Positions 1 to 7,333 of a DNA stretch of 17,803 bases are shown in pieces; the first letter of the stretch is position 1; every line of letters begins with the position of its first letter. The notes under the pieces were generated by a model. That model was given only the letters and a program-made list of their open reading frames with translations. It did no database searches and was not told the DNA's origin. The stretch covers positions 41,564 through 59,366 of the forward strand of contig FR880098.1 of assembly GCA_000434555.1 (NCBI GenBank). Direction: 5' to 3'. This DNA comes from Clostridium sp. CAG:524 (GTDB lineage: Bacteria > Bacillota_I > Bacilli_A > RF39 > UBA660). The translations under genes were made by a program, and so were the position numbers.

Positions 1-421
1 TAAAAATATCACTTTTAATAAAATTTATATTTGAATTATTAATTTTAGCATTATTTATAGCTGTATTTAACGCTTTTTCAGATATATCACATGCAGTTAC
101 ATTAGAATTAAGTTCATTCTTTAAAACAATTGAAATTGCTCCACTACCAGTACCTATATCAAGTATATTAATTTTATTACTAAATATCTTCTTACTGATA
201 TTAATTACTTTCTCAAGTAAATATTCAGTTTCATATCTAGGTATTAGTACGTCCTCATTAACATTAATTTTATAACCATAAAAGTCTACATATCCAATTA
301 AATATTGAATAGGATATCCATCCTTCAAGAGTTTATAATCATGTTCTATATCTTTACTAACACTAATTAATTCTTCTGCTTCTCTTTTAGATATACCAAG
401 TGAGATAATCTTATTTATCAT
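1..421 (-). CDS. prmC: Release factor glutamine methyltransferase PrmC (HemK), N-terminal part, cut by window edge
   Basis: PrmC transfers a methyl group from S-adenosylmethionine to the glutamine of the GGQ motif in release factors, raising termination efficiency in the cytoplasm. Translating from the ATG at 421-419 gives 140 codons that begin MINKIISLGISKREAEEL. They contain the family's PRxETE motif (here PRYETE) and the SAM-binding motif I, LDIGTGSGAISI, followed by an acidic residue in NVTACDIS. The catalytic NPPY motif would lie beyond base 1, so the gene is incomplete only because the window ends. Its start overlaps the end of prfA by 11 bases, the usual coupling of a methylase with its substrate, and the two are probably translated from one transcript that starts upstream of rpoE. 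No strong ribosome site is visible, consistent with coupled re-initiation. Confidence 0.92.
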   Translation of the reverse strand, partial: MINKIISLGISKREAEELISVSKDIEHDYKLLKDGYPIQYLIGYVDFYGYKINVNEDVLIPRYETEYLLEKVINISKKIFSNKINILDIGTGSGAISIVLKNELNSNVTACDISEKALNTAINNAKINNSNINFIKSDIF

Positions 422-1475
422 TACTTTCTTCCATTCTCATTCTTTCATCTTCAGCAATTAATGCTTCAATTAAATCTTCAAGATCACCTTCCATAATCTT
501 ATCTAAATGCATAACTGTATAGTTAATTCTATGATCAGTAAGTCTATTTTGTGGATAATTATATGTTCTTATCTTTTCAGCTCTATCTCCAGTACCTATC
601 TTACTTCTTCTTTCATTACCAAGTTTTTCATCTTGTTCTCTTTGTTTTAAATCATAAAGTCTTGTCTTAAGTATTTGAAGTGCCTTTTCTTTATTTTTTA
701 TTTGACTTCTTTCTACTTGGCAATAAACAACTATATTAGTAGGTATATGAGTAATTCTAACTGCTGAATCTGTTGTATTAACACATTGTCCTCCAGCACC
801 ACTACTTCTTGTAATATCTACTCTTATATCACTATCTTTTATTTCAACATCTATTTCTTCTGCTTCTGGCATAACAAGTACAGTTGCAGTTGAAGTATGA
901 ACTCTACCAGCACTTTCTGTTTCAGGAACTCTCTGTACTCTATGAGCACCACTTTCATACTTAAGTTTTGAATAAACACTTTCTCCACTTAACATAAATT
1001 CTATTTGAGAGTATCCTCCACTTTCACCAGGTACTTCATGTGTTACTTCAAGTTTCCAGCCTTGCTTTTCAGCATATTTAGAGTACATTCTAAATAAGTC
1101 ACCAGCAAATATATTAGCTTCATCTCCACCTGCTGCACCCCTAATTTCCATAACAACATTCTTTTCATCATTAGGATCTTTAGGTAGAAGTAATACTTTT
1201 AATTTCTTTTCATATTCTTCTTTTTCTTTATGTAAGTTTTCTAATTCTTCATTAGCAAAATCCTTCATTTCAGGATCATGTGCCATCTCTTTAGCAGCTT
1301 CTATATCATCTAATATAGTATTATATTTCTTATAAGCATTAACTATTGGTTCAATTGAATTTTTCTCTTTTGAAACCACTTGCATCTTCTTATAATCTTC
1401 ATATACTTCTGGCTTTAATAATTCATTATTTAAATAATCATATCTTTCTTGTATAATTTCTAATCTTTCTTTCAT
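411..1475 (-). CDS. prfA: Peptide chain release factor 1
   Basis: RF1 recognises UAA and UAG stop codons in the ribosomal A site and triggers hydrolysis of the peptidyl-tRNA. The 354-residue length is normal for the family. The GGQ catalytic tripeptide is at residues 228-230 (SSGAGGQCVNTTDSAVR), and the codon-reading PxT tripeptide of RF1 is at 184-186 as PET, inside RVPETESAGRVHTST. The N-terminal third is the helical PCRF region. The start has a GAAAGGATG ribosome site just upstream. It lies 39 bases after rpoE with no terminator between them and overlaps prmC, so rpoE-prfA-prmC look like one operon. Several genes in the window end in TAG or TAA, which RF1 serves. RF2 must be encoded elsewhere, because some genes end in TGA. 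Confidence 0.97.
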   Translation of the reverse strand: MKERLEIIQERYDYLNNELLKPEVYEDYKKMQVVSKEKNSIEPIVNAYKKYNTILDDIEAAKEMAHDPEMKDFANEELENLHKEKEEYEKKLKVLLLPKDPNDEKNVVMEIRGAAGGDEANIFAGDLFRMYSKYAEKQGWKLEVTHEVPGESGGYSQIEFMLSGESVYSKLKYESGAHRVQRVPETESAGRVHTSTATVLVMPEAEEIDVEIKDSDIRVDITRSSGAGGQCVNTTDSAVRITHIPTNIVVYCQVERSQIKNKEKALQILKTRLYDLKQREQDEKLGNERRSKIGTGDRAEKIRTYNYPQNRLTDHRINYTVMHLDKIMEGDLEDLIEALIAEDERMRMEESNDK

Positions 1476-1514
1476 ATTTTCATCCTTTCAAATATTAATA
1501 TTTAAGAAAACCAG

Positions 1515-1964
1515 CTACAAGTCAGAATCATCATCATATCCTTCATCAACAATAACTAAATCTTTTAGATCATCATCACTATCATCATCATCCATATCAT
1601 CTATAGTGTCATAATAATCTCCTTCATCTTCTTCATTTATATTATCATCATCAGGACTCTCTAATTCAATATCATCATCTATATCATCTTCTAAATCTTG
1701 AATATTTATTTCAGATGTATGATTTTCTCTTAAATCCCAATACCCTTTTTCTAATTGAATAAATCTTTTTTCAGTCGCAAGTAAAGTAAAAAAGTCACCA
1801 ATTTGATTTTCATATTCTTTATCAGTCATACCTAAAGCATCACAAATAATTTTGAAAATATCAGTGATTTTCATCTTCTTACCTTTCTCTTTTAATATTA
1901 TATAAGCAATATCATCTAATTGCATTGTTTCTAATGTATCTTTATCTATTGATTTTAATTTCAT
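1515..1964 (-). CDS. rpoE: DNA-directed RNA polymerase delta subunit
   Basis: Delta is a Gram-positive accessory subunit that binds core RNA polymerase, promotes recycling and makes promoters more sensitive to initiating nucleotide levels. The protein has the two-part family architecture. Residues 1 to about 85 form a HARE-HTH domain (start MKLKSIDKDTLETMQLDD, with KKMKITDIFKIICDALG, then RFIQLEKGYWDLRENH). Residues about 88-149 are a disordered tail made almost entirely of Asp, Glu, Ser and Asn. The 149-residue length is slightly below that of B. subtilis delta. An AAAGGAGG ribosome site at 1973-1980 fixes the start. Presence of delta points to Bacilli. It heads a minus-strand unit with prfA and prmC and has its own promoter at 2005-2032. 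The gene ends in TAG. Confidence 0.93.
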   Translation of the reverse strand: MKLKSIDKDTLETMQLDDIAYIILKEKGKKMKITDIFKIICDALGMTDKEYENQIGDFFTLLATEKRFIQLEKGYWDLRENHTSEINIQDLEDDIDDDIELESPDDDNINEEDEGDYYDTIDDMDDDDSDDDLKDLVIVDEGYDDDSDL

Positions 1965-2004
1965 TTAATAAGCCTCCTTTAAGCCTTTCTTTCTTTCCAT
2001 TAAA

Positions 2005-2032
2005 ATTATACTTATTTTTTATAATAAATCAA
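2005..2032 (-). promoter_or_regulatory. Sigma-A promoter for rpoE-prfA-prmC
   Basis: On the minus strand a perfect TATAAT (2005-2010) lies 16 bases downstream of TTGATT (2027-2032, four of six matches to TTGACA). It is about 40 bases upstream of the rpoE start. On the plus strand the same interval carries another TATAAT (2020-2025) that could serve the divergent PBP gene, but without a recognisable -35. Confidence 0.6.
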
Positions 2033-2080
2033 GTATTTTTTTACTGATTTTACTACATACTAAATATTAAGGAAATATAT

Positions 2081-3997
2081 ATGAAAAAAATAACATTAAT
2101 TATTAAAATATTTATATTCTTATTCTTCACTTGTATTATAGTAAATATAAGTTTTTATGCTTATGCTTTTATCACACCAAAATTTCAAATTAATACAAGT
2201 AAAAACATAACATTTTATGATAAAGATAACAATGATATTCTAAAAGATAATATTGAAAATGATTATGTAGAACTAAATAATATAAATGATAATATAAAGA
2301 ATGCTATAGTATCTATTGAAGATAAGAATTTTTATACTCACAAGGGATTTGACTATTTAAGAATTTTAAAGGCAATGCTTGTTAATATCAAGAGTGGAAA
2401 GATAAAACAAGGTGCTTCAACTATATCACAACAATATGTTAAGAATCTTTATCTAACATTTGATAAAACATGGAATAGAAAGATAGAAGAAGCTCTTTTA
2501 ACACTTGAATTAGAGACACATTATAGTAAAGATGAAATATTAGAAGGTTATCTTAACACAATTGATTTTAGTGCTGGAAATTATGGTATTAAAGATGCAA
2601 GTAAATACTATTTTAATAAAGAACCTAAAGATTTAACTCTTGCTGAATCAGCAATATTAGTTGGTATACCTAGAAATCCTAGTTATTATAATCCAATTAA
2701 CAATTATGATGCTGCTAAAAAAAGACAAAAAGAAGTACTTGAAAGTATGGTCAAAAATAAATATATAACTAAAAAAGAAATGGAAGAAGCATATCAAAAA
2801 GAATTAAATTTCTATGGAAAAAACGATAAAATTGAATTATCAAGTATTTATTATTATAAAGATGCAATTATGAGTGAACTAAAAAATATAAAAGGACTTC
2901 CTAGTTCATTACTTGATATGGATGGTCTTAAAATATATACTAATTTAGATGTAGATATTCAAAAAGAATTAGAACACAATATAGATAATGAAATGAAAGA
3001 TACAACACTTCAAATTGCTTCAATAGTAATAGAACCCACAACAGGTAAAATAGTAGCTCTTATAGGTGGAAAAGACTATTCAAAATCACAATTTAATAGA
3101 GTTACTTCATCTAAAAGACAAGTGGGTTCAACAATAAAACCACTTCTTTATTATTCTGCCCTTGAAAATGGATTTACACCTTCAAGTACATTTTTAAGTG
3201 AAAGAACAACATTTAATATAGGAAACACAACTTATTCACCTAAGAATGCAAGTAATATTTACGCCAACAAAAATATTTCAATGTTAACTGCATTATCTTA
3301 CTCAGATAATATTTATGCAATGAAAACACATTTATTCTTAGGTATGGATAACTTATCTAAAATGGGAAAAAGATTAAAAATAAATACACCCATCAAAGAA
3401 AATGCATCTTCCGCTTTAGGAACAACTGAAATAAACATGATAGACTATTCAAACGCTTTTATCACACTTGCTAATGAAGGAGAACATGTAACACCTCATA
3501 TAATTGAAAAAATAACTGATAATAATGATAGAATACTATATGAATTTAAATATCAAAATGAAAAAGTTTTAAATAAAAAATATGTTTATATATTAAATAA
3601 TTTATTAACAGAAACATACGATTATAAAATGATTGGATACACTTCTCCTACTCTTATGAGTATTTCTAACGATTTAGATAGTAAATATGCAGTTAAAAGT
3701 GGTAGTACTGAAACTGATTATTGGACTATTGGTTACAATAAAAACTATCTAATGATGGTATGGGCAGGTAATGATGATAATGATAAAGTCAAAGCAAGAG
3801 ATTCAAAGATAACTAAAAAAATATGGTCAAAAACAATAACAAAAATTAAAACAAATAAAAAAGAATGGTATGAAATACCAAAAGGTATAACAGCTAGTTC
3901 AATAAATCCTTTAACTGGAGAATATAAAGAAAATGGAATAGTTTGTTTCTATGAAAAAGGTACTGAACCAAATTATATAGATAAATATTCAAATTAA
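2081..3997 (+). CDS. Class A penicillin-binding protein (GT51 glycosyltransferase plus transpeptidase)
   Basis: This bifunctional enzyme polymerises lipid II into glycan strands and cross-links the peptides on the outer face of the membrane. Residues about 7-31 form one N-terminal membrane anchor. The GT51 domain follows: the catalytic Glu80 in IEDKNFYTHKGFD, the KQGASTISQQYVKN block at 109-122, and RKIEEALLTLELE with the probable second Glu at 137. The transpeptidase domain carries all three active-site motifs: SxxK as STIK at 350-353, SxN as SDN at 408-410, and the third motif as KSGS at 539-542 instead of the usual KTG(T/S). The 638-residue length is typical of PBP1-type proteins. An AAGGA ribosome site at 2069-2073 supports the start. 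It is the only gene in the left arm transcribed towards the origin, head-on to replication. Which class A paralogue it is (PbpA-, PbpF- or PbpG-like) cannot be told from sequence alone. Confidence 0.93.
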   Translation: MKKITLIIKIFIFLFFTCIIVNISFYAYAFITPKFQINTSKNITFYDKDNNDILKDNIENDYVELNNINDNIKNAIVSIEDKNFYTHKGFDYLRILKAMLVNIKSGKIKQGASTISQQYVKNLYLTFDKTWNRKIEEALLTLELETHYSKDEILEGYLNTIDFSAGNYGIKDASKYYFNKEPKDLTLAESAILVGIPRNPSYYNPINNYDAAKKRQKEVLESMVKNKYITKKEMEEAYQKELNFYGKNDKIELSSIYYYKDAIMSELKNIKGLPSSLLDMDGLKIYTNLDVDIQKELEHNIDNEMKDTTLQIASIVIEPTTGKIVALIGGKDYSKSQFNRVTSSKRQVGSTIKPLLYYSALENGFTPSSTFLSERTTFNIGNTTYSPKNASNIYANKNISMLTALSYSDNIYAMKTHLFLGMDNLSKMGKRLKINTPIKENASSALGTTEINMIDYSNAFITLANEGEHVTPHIIEKITDNNDRILYEFKYQNEKVLNKKYVYILNNLLTETYDYKMIGYTSPTLMSISNDLDSKYAVKSGSTETDYWTIGYNKNYLMMVWAGNDDNDKVKARDSKITKKIWSKTITKIKTNKKEWYEIPKGITASSINPLTGEYKENGIVCFYEKGTEPNYIDKYSN

Positions 3998-4005
3998 AAC
4001 ATATA

Positions 4006-4043
4006 AAAATAGTAGAATAATATTAATATTACTCTACTATTTT
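4006..4043. terminator. Bidirectional hairpin terminator between the PBP gene and the SPFH gene
   Basis: AAAATAGTAGA (4006-4016) pairs perfectly with TCTACTATTTT (4033-4043). The intervening 14 bases (4018-4031) are themselves a perfect AT palindrome that can extend the stem past one mismatch. A T-rich stretch follows on the plus strand and an A-rich run precedes it, so it can end both convergent transcripts. Confidence 0.8.
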
Positions 4044-4065
4044 ACTTTTAAATTATTTTAAGAAA

Positions 4066-5223
4066 CTATTCTTCAATTTTTGTTCCACAATTACTACAGA
4101 ATTTTCCAGTTACTGGAGTCTTACATTTAGGACAAAGTTTTTCTTTTTTATTTTCCTCAACTTTTTCTTCCTTTTTAGCAAATATTGTTCCTATTTCTGG
4201 TTGATTAGTTTCAGGTTTATACCCTTCAACATCACTACCTTGATTAGCAGCATTCATCATAGAACCAGCAGCACCACTTGCCATATTCATTCCCATGAAT
4301 CCCATCATAGAACCATTCGAATTAGTAGCAGCACCACGAAGAGCATCAGCAGAAGCAGAAGCCATTAATCCTGATTGTAAATTCTTATTTGAGAATATAG
4401 TTGCTTCATCTATCTTGTTAACTTTAACCATAGATTCATCAGTTAAATTAATATCACTTAAAGCTACATCAGTAACTTCTAATCCATAATTTTTTCTCCA
4501 AGATTCATCTAAACATACATTCATTTCATCAGAAATATCACTATTATATAGTCCCATATCTCCAAAAGAAACTTTATTTTTTCTCATAACAACAGATATT
4601 GCTTGAGTTAATTTTTCGACAAATTTGCTTTGTAATTGACTACCAACTACTTCTTCATAAGTAACAGTATCTTCTGCATTAGCTCCAATAACACTATTTA
4701 CTAAAAGAATTGGATCAACTACTTTAAATGCATATTCACCAAAGAATGTTACTTCTAACATACCATATTTTTCATCAGTAATCTTCTTAGGTTGTGGAGA
4801 ACCAAATTTATTACCAGTTATTGTTAATAGATTTACATAGTAAACTCTTTGATCTTTAGCAGTTTGACCACCATAAGTAAAACGTTTACCTATTGTTTTA
4901 AATGTATCAATGATGCCTTTTCCAAGTCCACCAGTAAATATACTAGGTTCACTACCTGTATCAAAATAGAAAGTACCAGGCTCAGCAGTAAACTCTTTTA
5001 TTTCTCCATTTTCAATAATCATCATTGCCATTCCTTGTGGAACAACAATTGTACTACCATTAGAAATAACTCCTTCTGAAGGATTTTTATTTCCTTTTCC
5101 GTGATTTACAAGTCCTCTTTGTATTAAAACATTTTTAGATATAGTAGGACAACTCACAAATTCCTTAAATTGATCACCTAAAGCACTACTAGTTGCTTCA
5201 GATAAAGCTTTAATAAGTCCCAT
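4066..5223 (-). CDS. SPFH-domain protein with C-terminal zinc ribbon, YdjI-like
   Basis: The protein resembles B. subtilis YdjI and its relatives, once named virion core proteins. In B. subtilis, YdjI is reported to act with YdjG and YdjH in recruiting the PspA phage-shock protein to the membrane. Here the N-terminal about 45 residues (GLIKALSEATSSALGDQFKE) are followed by an SPFH/band-7 region at roughly 50-270 (GSTIVVPQGMAMMIIENG, then FTAEPGTFYFDT). A Gly/Ala/Met-rich stretch at about 285-330 follows, and then a four-cysteine zinc ribbon: C364-x2-C367 and C376-x2-C379. There is no signal peptide or clear membrane helix. A GAGGT ribosome site lies just upstream of the ATG. No ydjG, ydjH or pspA gene adjoins it, so it appears transcribed alone from the promoter at 5255-5263. 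Family assignment is firm; the role in this organism is inferred. Confidence 0.85.
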   Translation of the reverse strand: MGLIKALSEATSSALGDQFKEFVSCPTISKNVLIQRGLVNHGKGNKNPSEGVISNGSTIVVPQGMAMMIIENGEIKEFTAEPGTFYFDTGSEPSIFTGGLGKGIIDTFKTIGKRFTYGGQTAKDQRVYYVNLLTITGNKFGSPQPKKITDEKYGMLEVTFFGEYAFKVVDPILLVNSVIGANAEDTVTYEEVVGSQLQSKFVEKLTQAISVVMRKNKVSFGDMGLYNSDISDEMNVCLDESWRKNYGLEVTDVALSDINLTDESMVKVNKIDEATIFSNKNLQSGLMASASADALRGAATNSNGSMMGFMGMNMASGAAGSMMNAANQGSDVEGYKPETNQPEIGTIFAKKEEKVEENKKEKLCPKCKTPVTGKFCSNCGTKIEE

Positions 5224-5254
5224 ATTATTACCTCTTTTCTTTTAATCTAATTCA

Positions 5255-5263
5255 ATTATAGCA
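5255..5263 (-). promoter_or_regulatory. Extended -10 promoter for the SPFH gene
   Basis: On the minus strand the bases read TGC followed by a perfect TATAAT (5255-5260), an extended -10 element, 32 bases upstream of the ATG. The -35 position at 17-bp spacing is poor, as expected for extended -10 promoters. Confidence 0.55.
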
Positions 5264-5310
5264 TTTTTATTTAAATTAATGAATTATTTTTTATTTTTAA
5301 TGTAAAGTAA

Positions 5311-5334
5311 AAGAACTCACTAATGAGAGTTCTT
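5311..5334 (-). terminator. Terminator of the mnmE-mnmG-rsmG-noc operon
   Basis: On the minus strand AAGAACTC (5334-5327) pairs with GAGTTCTT (5318-5311) around an 8-base loop that contains the TAG stop codon of the noc/parB gene. It is followed by TTACTTT, a U-rich tail. The stem overlaps the last codons of the gene. Confidence 0.75.
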
Positions 5335-6552
5335 ATCAATTTCAATAATAATTTGATATGTATCAGTTAAATCAAGTTCACTTGTAGTTATAAGATCACT
5401 TACTTCATCAAGACTATTTATAAAGTCACGTACTTTATTTATTACGTTAGGTAAATTAACACTACCATCTTCTTCAAGTAATGAGTCTTTATCAATTTTT
5501 TCAACTTCTTCTGGTTCTTCTTCATATTGAATAGTATTTGGTGTATTAACACTTACATTATTTACTGAATTATTTTGTATATTATTTGTAGGATTTACTA
5601 CACTTGTACTTGTATTTGGCACACTTGATTCTTCTACTACAGGAGATAAATCTTTAGAATTATCTATCGCATAACTATATGCTTCCTTATCAAATGATGT
5701 AGGCATCACATTAACATTACTACCATTTGTTTGTTGAAATGGATTTATAATTTCAGTATTATCTGTATATTCTGTCATAGTAGCCTTTGCTTCAGGTTCA
5801 ATTGTAACTACCTCAGGCACTTTTATATCTAAATATTCTTCAACCTGTTTGTCACCAAGTAAAGCTTCTTTTGATTCAGTTTTAGGTTCTATTTTTAAGA
5901 ATCTTTGAATATCTTCAGGTAAAGGTTCTTGCTCTTTATTTCTATTTAATATTGCACTAATTTCTTCTTCTGTTTGTTTAACAGTTAGTTTTTCAGAAAT
6001 AATTTTATTAAGTAAGTTTCTTTGCATATCAGCATCAGGTAAAGATAGCAAACTCCTAGCATGCCTTTCTGATATTTTGTTATATAAAAGTGCATTTTGA
6101 ACATCTTTTGGTAAATTCAAAAGTCTCATTTTATTTGCAATAGAAGATTGACTTACTCCAAGTTTAGAAGCTATTTCTTCTTGAGTAAATCCTCTATCCA
6201 TAAGCTTTTTATATGACTGTGCTTCCTCTATAACAGATAAATTCTTTCTCTGCAAATTCTCAAGTAAAGCTATTTCAGCACTTGTATTATCATCAGTGTT
6301 ATTTATAATTGCAGGTACCTTTTTTAACCCTGCTAAACATGAAGCTTTATATCTTCTTTCACCAGCAATTATCTCATATTTATCTCCTATATTTCTAAGT
6401 ACAATAGGTTGAATAACACCATATTTAATAATAGAATTAGCAAGTTCATTTAACTCTTTTTCATCAAAAGCAAGTCTTGGCTGAAATCTATTAGGAATAA
6501 TATCCTCAATAGGTATATAATAAATTTTTTCTTTTTCTTTGTTTTCTTCCAT
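5320..6552 (-). CDS. noc: ParB-family CTP-dependent DNA clamp, Noc type
   Basis: ParB-family proteins load on specific palindromes and slide as CTP-gated clamps; Noc uses this to block septation over the nucleoid. The N-terminal domain has the CTP-binding motifs GERRYKA (64-70) and ENLQR (98-102). A helix-turn-helix spans about 122-165 (GFTQEEIASKLGVSQSSIANK). The sequence is closer to Noc than to Spo0J: PNRFQPR, SIANKMRLL, ISERHARSLL and TVKQTEEE. At the four positions reported to separate NBS from parS recognition it shows Q135, K141, N146 and R163, three of them Noc-type. The location directly after rsmG is the Noc position in B. subtilis. Oddities: 410 residues against about 280 usual, from a low-complexity Glu/Asn/Thr/Val linker at about 205-360, and no N-terminal amphipathic membrane helix (start MEENKEKEKIYYI). 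No ParA/Soj gene follows. An AAGGAT ribosome site precedes the ATG. Residues about 365-410 look like the dimerisation domain. Confidence 0.88.
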   Translation of the reverse strand: MEENKEKEKIYYIPIEDIIPNRFQPRLAFDEKELNELANSIIKYGVIQPIVLRNIGDKYEIIAGERRYKASCLAGLKKVPAIINNTDDNTSAEIALLENLQRKNLSVIEEAQSYKKLMDRGFTQEEIASKLGVSQSSIANKMRLLNLPKDVQNALLYNKISERHARSLLSLPDADMQRNLLNKIISEKLTVKQTEEEISAILNRNKEQEPLPEDIQRFLKIEPKTESKEALLGDKQVEEYLDIKVPEVVTIEPEAKATMTEYTDNTEIINPFQQTNGSNVNVMPTSFDKEAYSYAIDNSKDLSPVVEESSVPNTSTSVVNPTNNIQNNSVNNVSVNTPNTIQYEEEPEEVEKIDKDSLLEEDGSVNLPNVINKVRDFINSLDEVSDLITTSELDLTDTYQIIIEIDKNSH

Positions 6553-6607
6553 AATATTATCCTTTTTTCCTATTATAAATTAATTTTAATGTATTTTATC
6601 ATTTTTT

Positions 6608-7333
6608 TCAATCCTTTTTATTAGTTTTATATGTTTTAAGTATTGAACTATAACTTCTAGGATATTTTTTATCAGTTATTTTATTTTTACAATATATTGG
6701 TATGCATCTATATGCATTTGTTATAGGTAAATTATATTCTATTTTATTTACAAGTTCTAAATTGAACTTAGTAATTATTTGATTAGCAATCTTTATTTCT
6801 TCATCAATATTTGATTTTAAAGGAATAAGAAGTCCACCCACTTTTATAGATGAAGTACACATTTCTATAATCATTGGTAATGATGTTACTGCTCTACACG
6901 TAACTATATCGAACACTTCTCTATTTTTAACTGAATATTCTTCTACCCTACCATTAACAATATTAATATTATCAAGTTTAAGTTCTTGTTTAATTAAATT
7001 CAAAAATAAACATTTTTTAGCATTACTCTCTATTAAAGTTACATTAATATTACTATATATTATCGCAATAACCATACCAGGAAAACCTGCTCCTGTACCA
7101 AAATCTAATAATTTAATACTATCTTTATCATTTAAATAACCTGTCTTATTAATACATAATGAATCATAAAAATGTAATAAAAACACATCTTCATAAGAAG
7201 TAATAGTCGTCATGTTAAATTTTTTGTTATATTCATTTAATAATTCATAGTACTTATAAAGTTTATCATATAGTCTATCAGTGATTTTGATATTAATTTC
7301 ACTACAATATTTTATAAATTCTTCTTTAGTCAT
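6608..7333 (-). CDS. rsmG: 16S rRNA (guanine-527 N7) methyltransferase RsmG
   Basis: RsmG (GidB) methylates N7 of G527 in the 530 loop of 16S rRNA using S-adenosylmethionine; in other bacteria loss gives low-level streptomycin resistance. The SAM-binding motif I reads LLDFGTGAGFPGMV, at residues 75-88, matching the family's D-x-G-x-G-x-G-F-P-G signature. Upstream is NEYNKKFNMTTITSYEDV, and further on are FDIVTCRAV and VGGLLIPLKS, all in the family order. The 241-residue length is typical. The ATG overlaps the end of mnmG by 8 bases, implying coupled translation. It ends in TGA, evidence that TGA is a stop here. The noc/parB gene follows after 55 bases, as in B. subtilis. Confidence 0.95.
   Translation of the reverse strand: MTKEEFIKYCSEINIKITDRLYDKLYKYYELLNEYNKKFNMTTITSYEDVFLLHFYDSLCINKTGYLNDKDSIKLLDFGTGAGFPGMVIAIIYSNINVTLIESNAKKCLFLNLIKQELKLDNINIVNGRVEEYSVKNREVFDIVTCRAVTSLPMIIEMCTSSIKVGGLLIPLKSNIDEEIKIANQIITKFNLELVNKIEYNLPITNAYRCIPIYCKNKITDKKYPRSYSSILKTYKTNKKD

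Noticed and set aside
6572..6577. TATAAT on the minus strand between rsmG and noc as a separate noc promoter
   Set aside because: No acceptable -35 or extended -10 accompanies it, and the hexamer is common by chance in this composition; readthrough from the mnmE promoter explains expression.
6593..6610. Possible mycoplasma-type code in which TGA encodes Trp
   Set aside because: Tryptophans are TGG in the conserved proteins, no in-frame TGA interrupts any gene, and rsmG and the 490-residue gene end normally at TGA.
5224..7333. parS or NBS palindromes near the noc/parB gene
   Set aside because: No 16-bp parS or 14-bp NBS palindrome, or near match, was seen here or in the rest of the window by eye.
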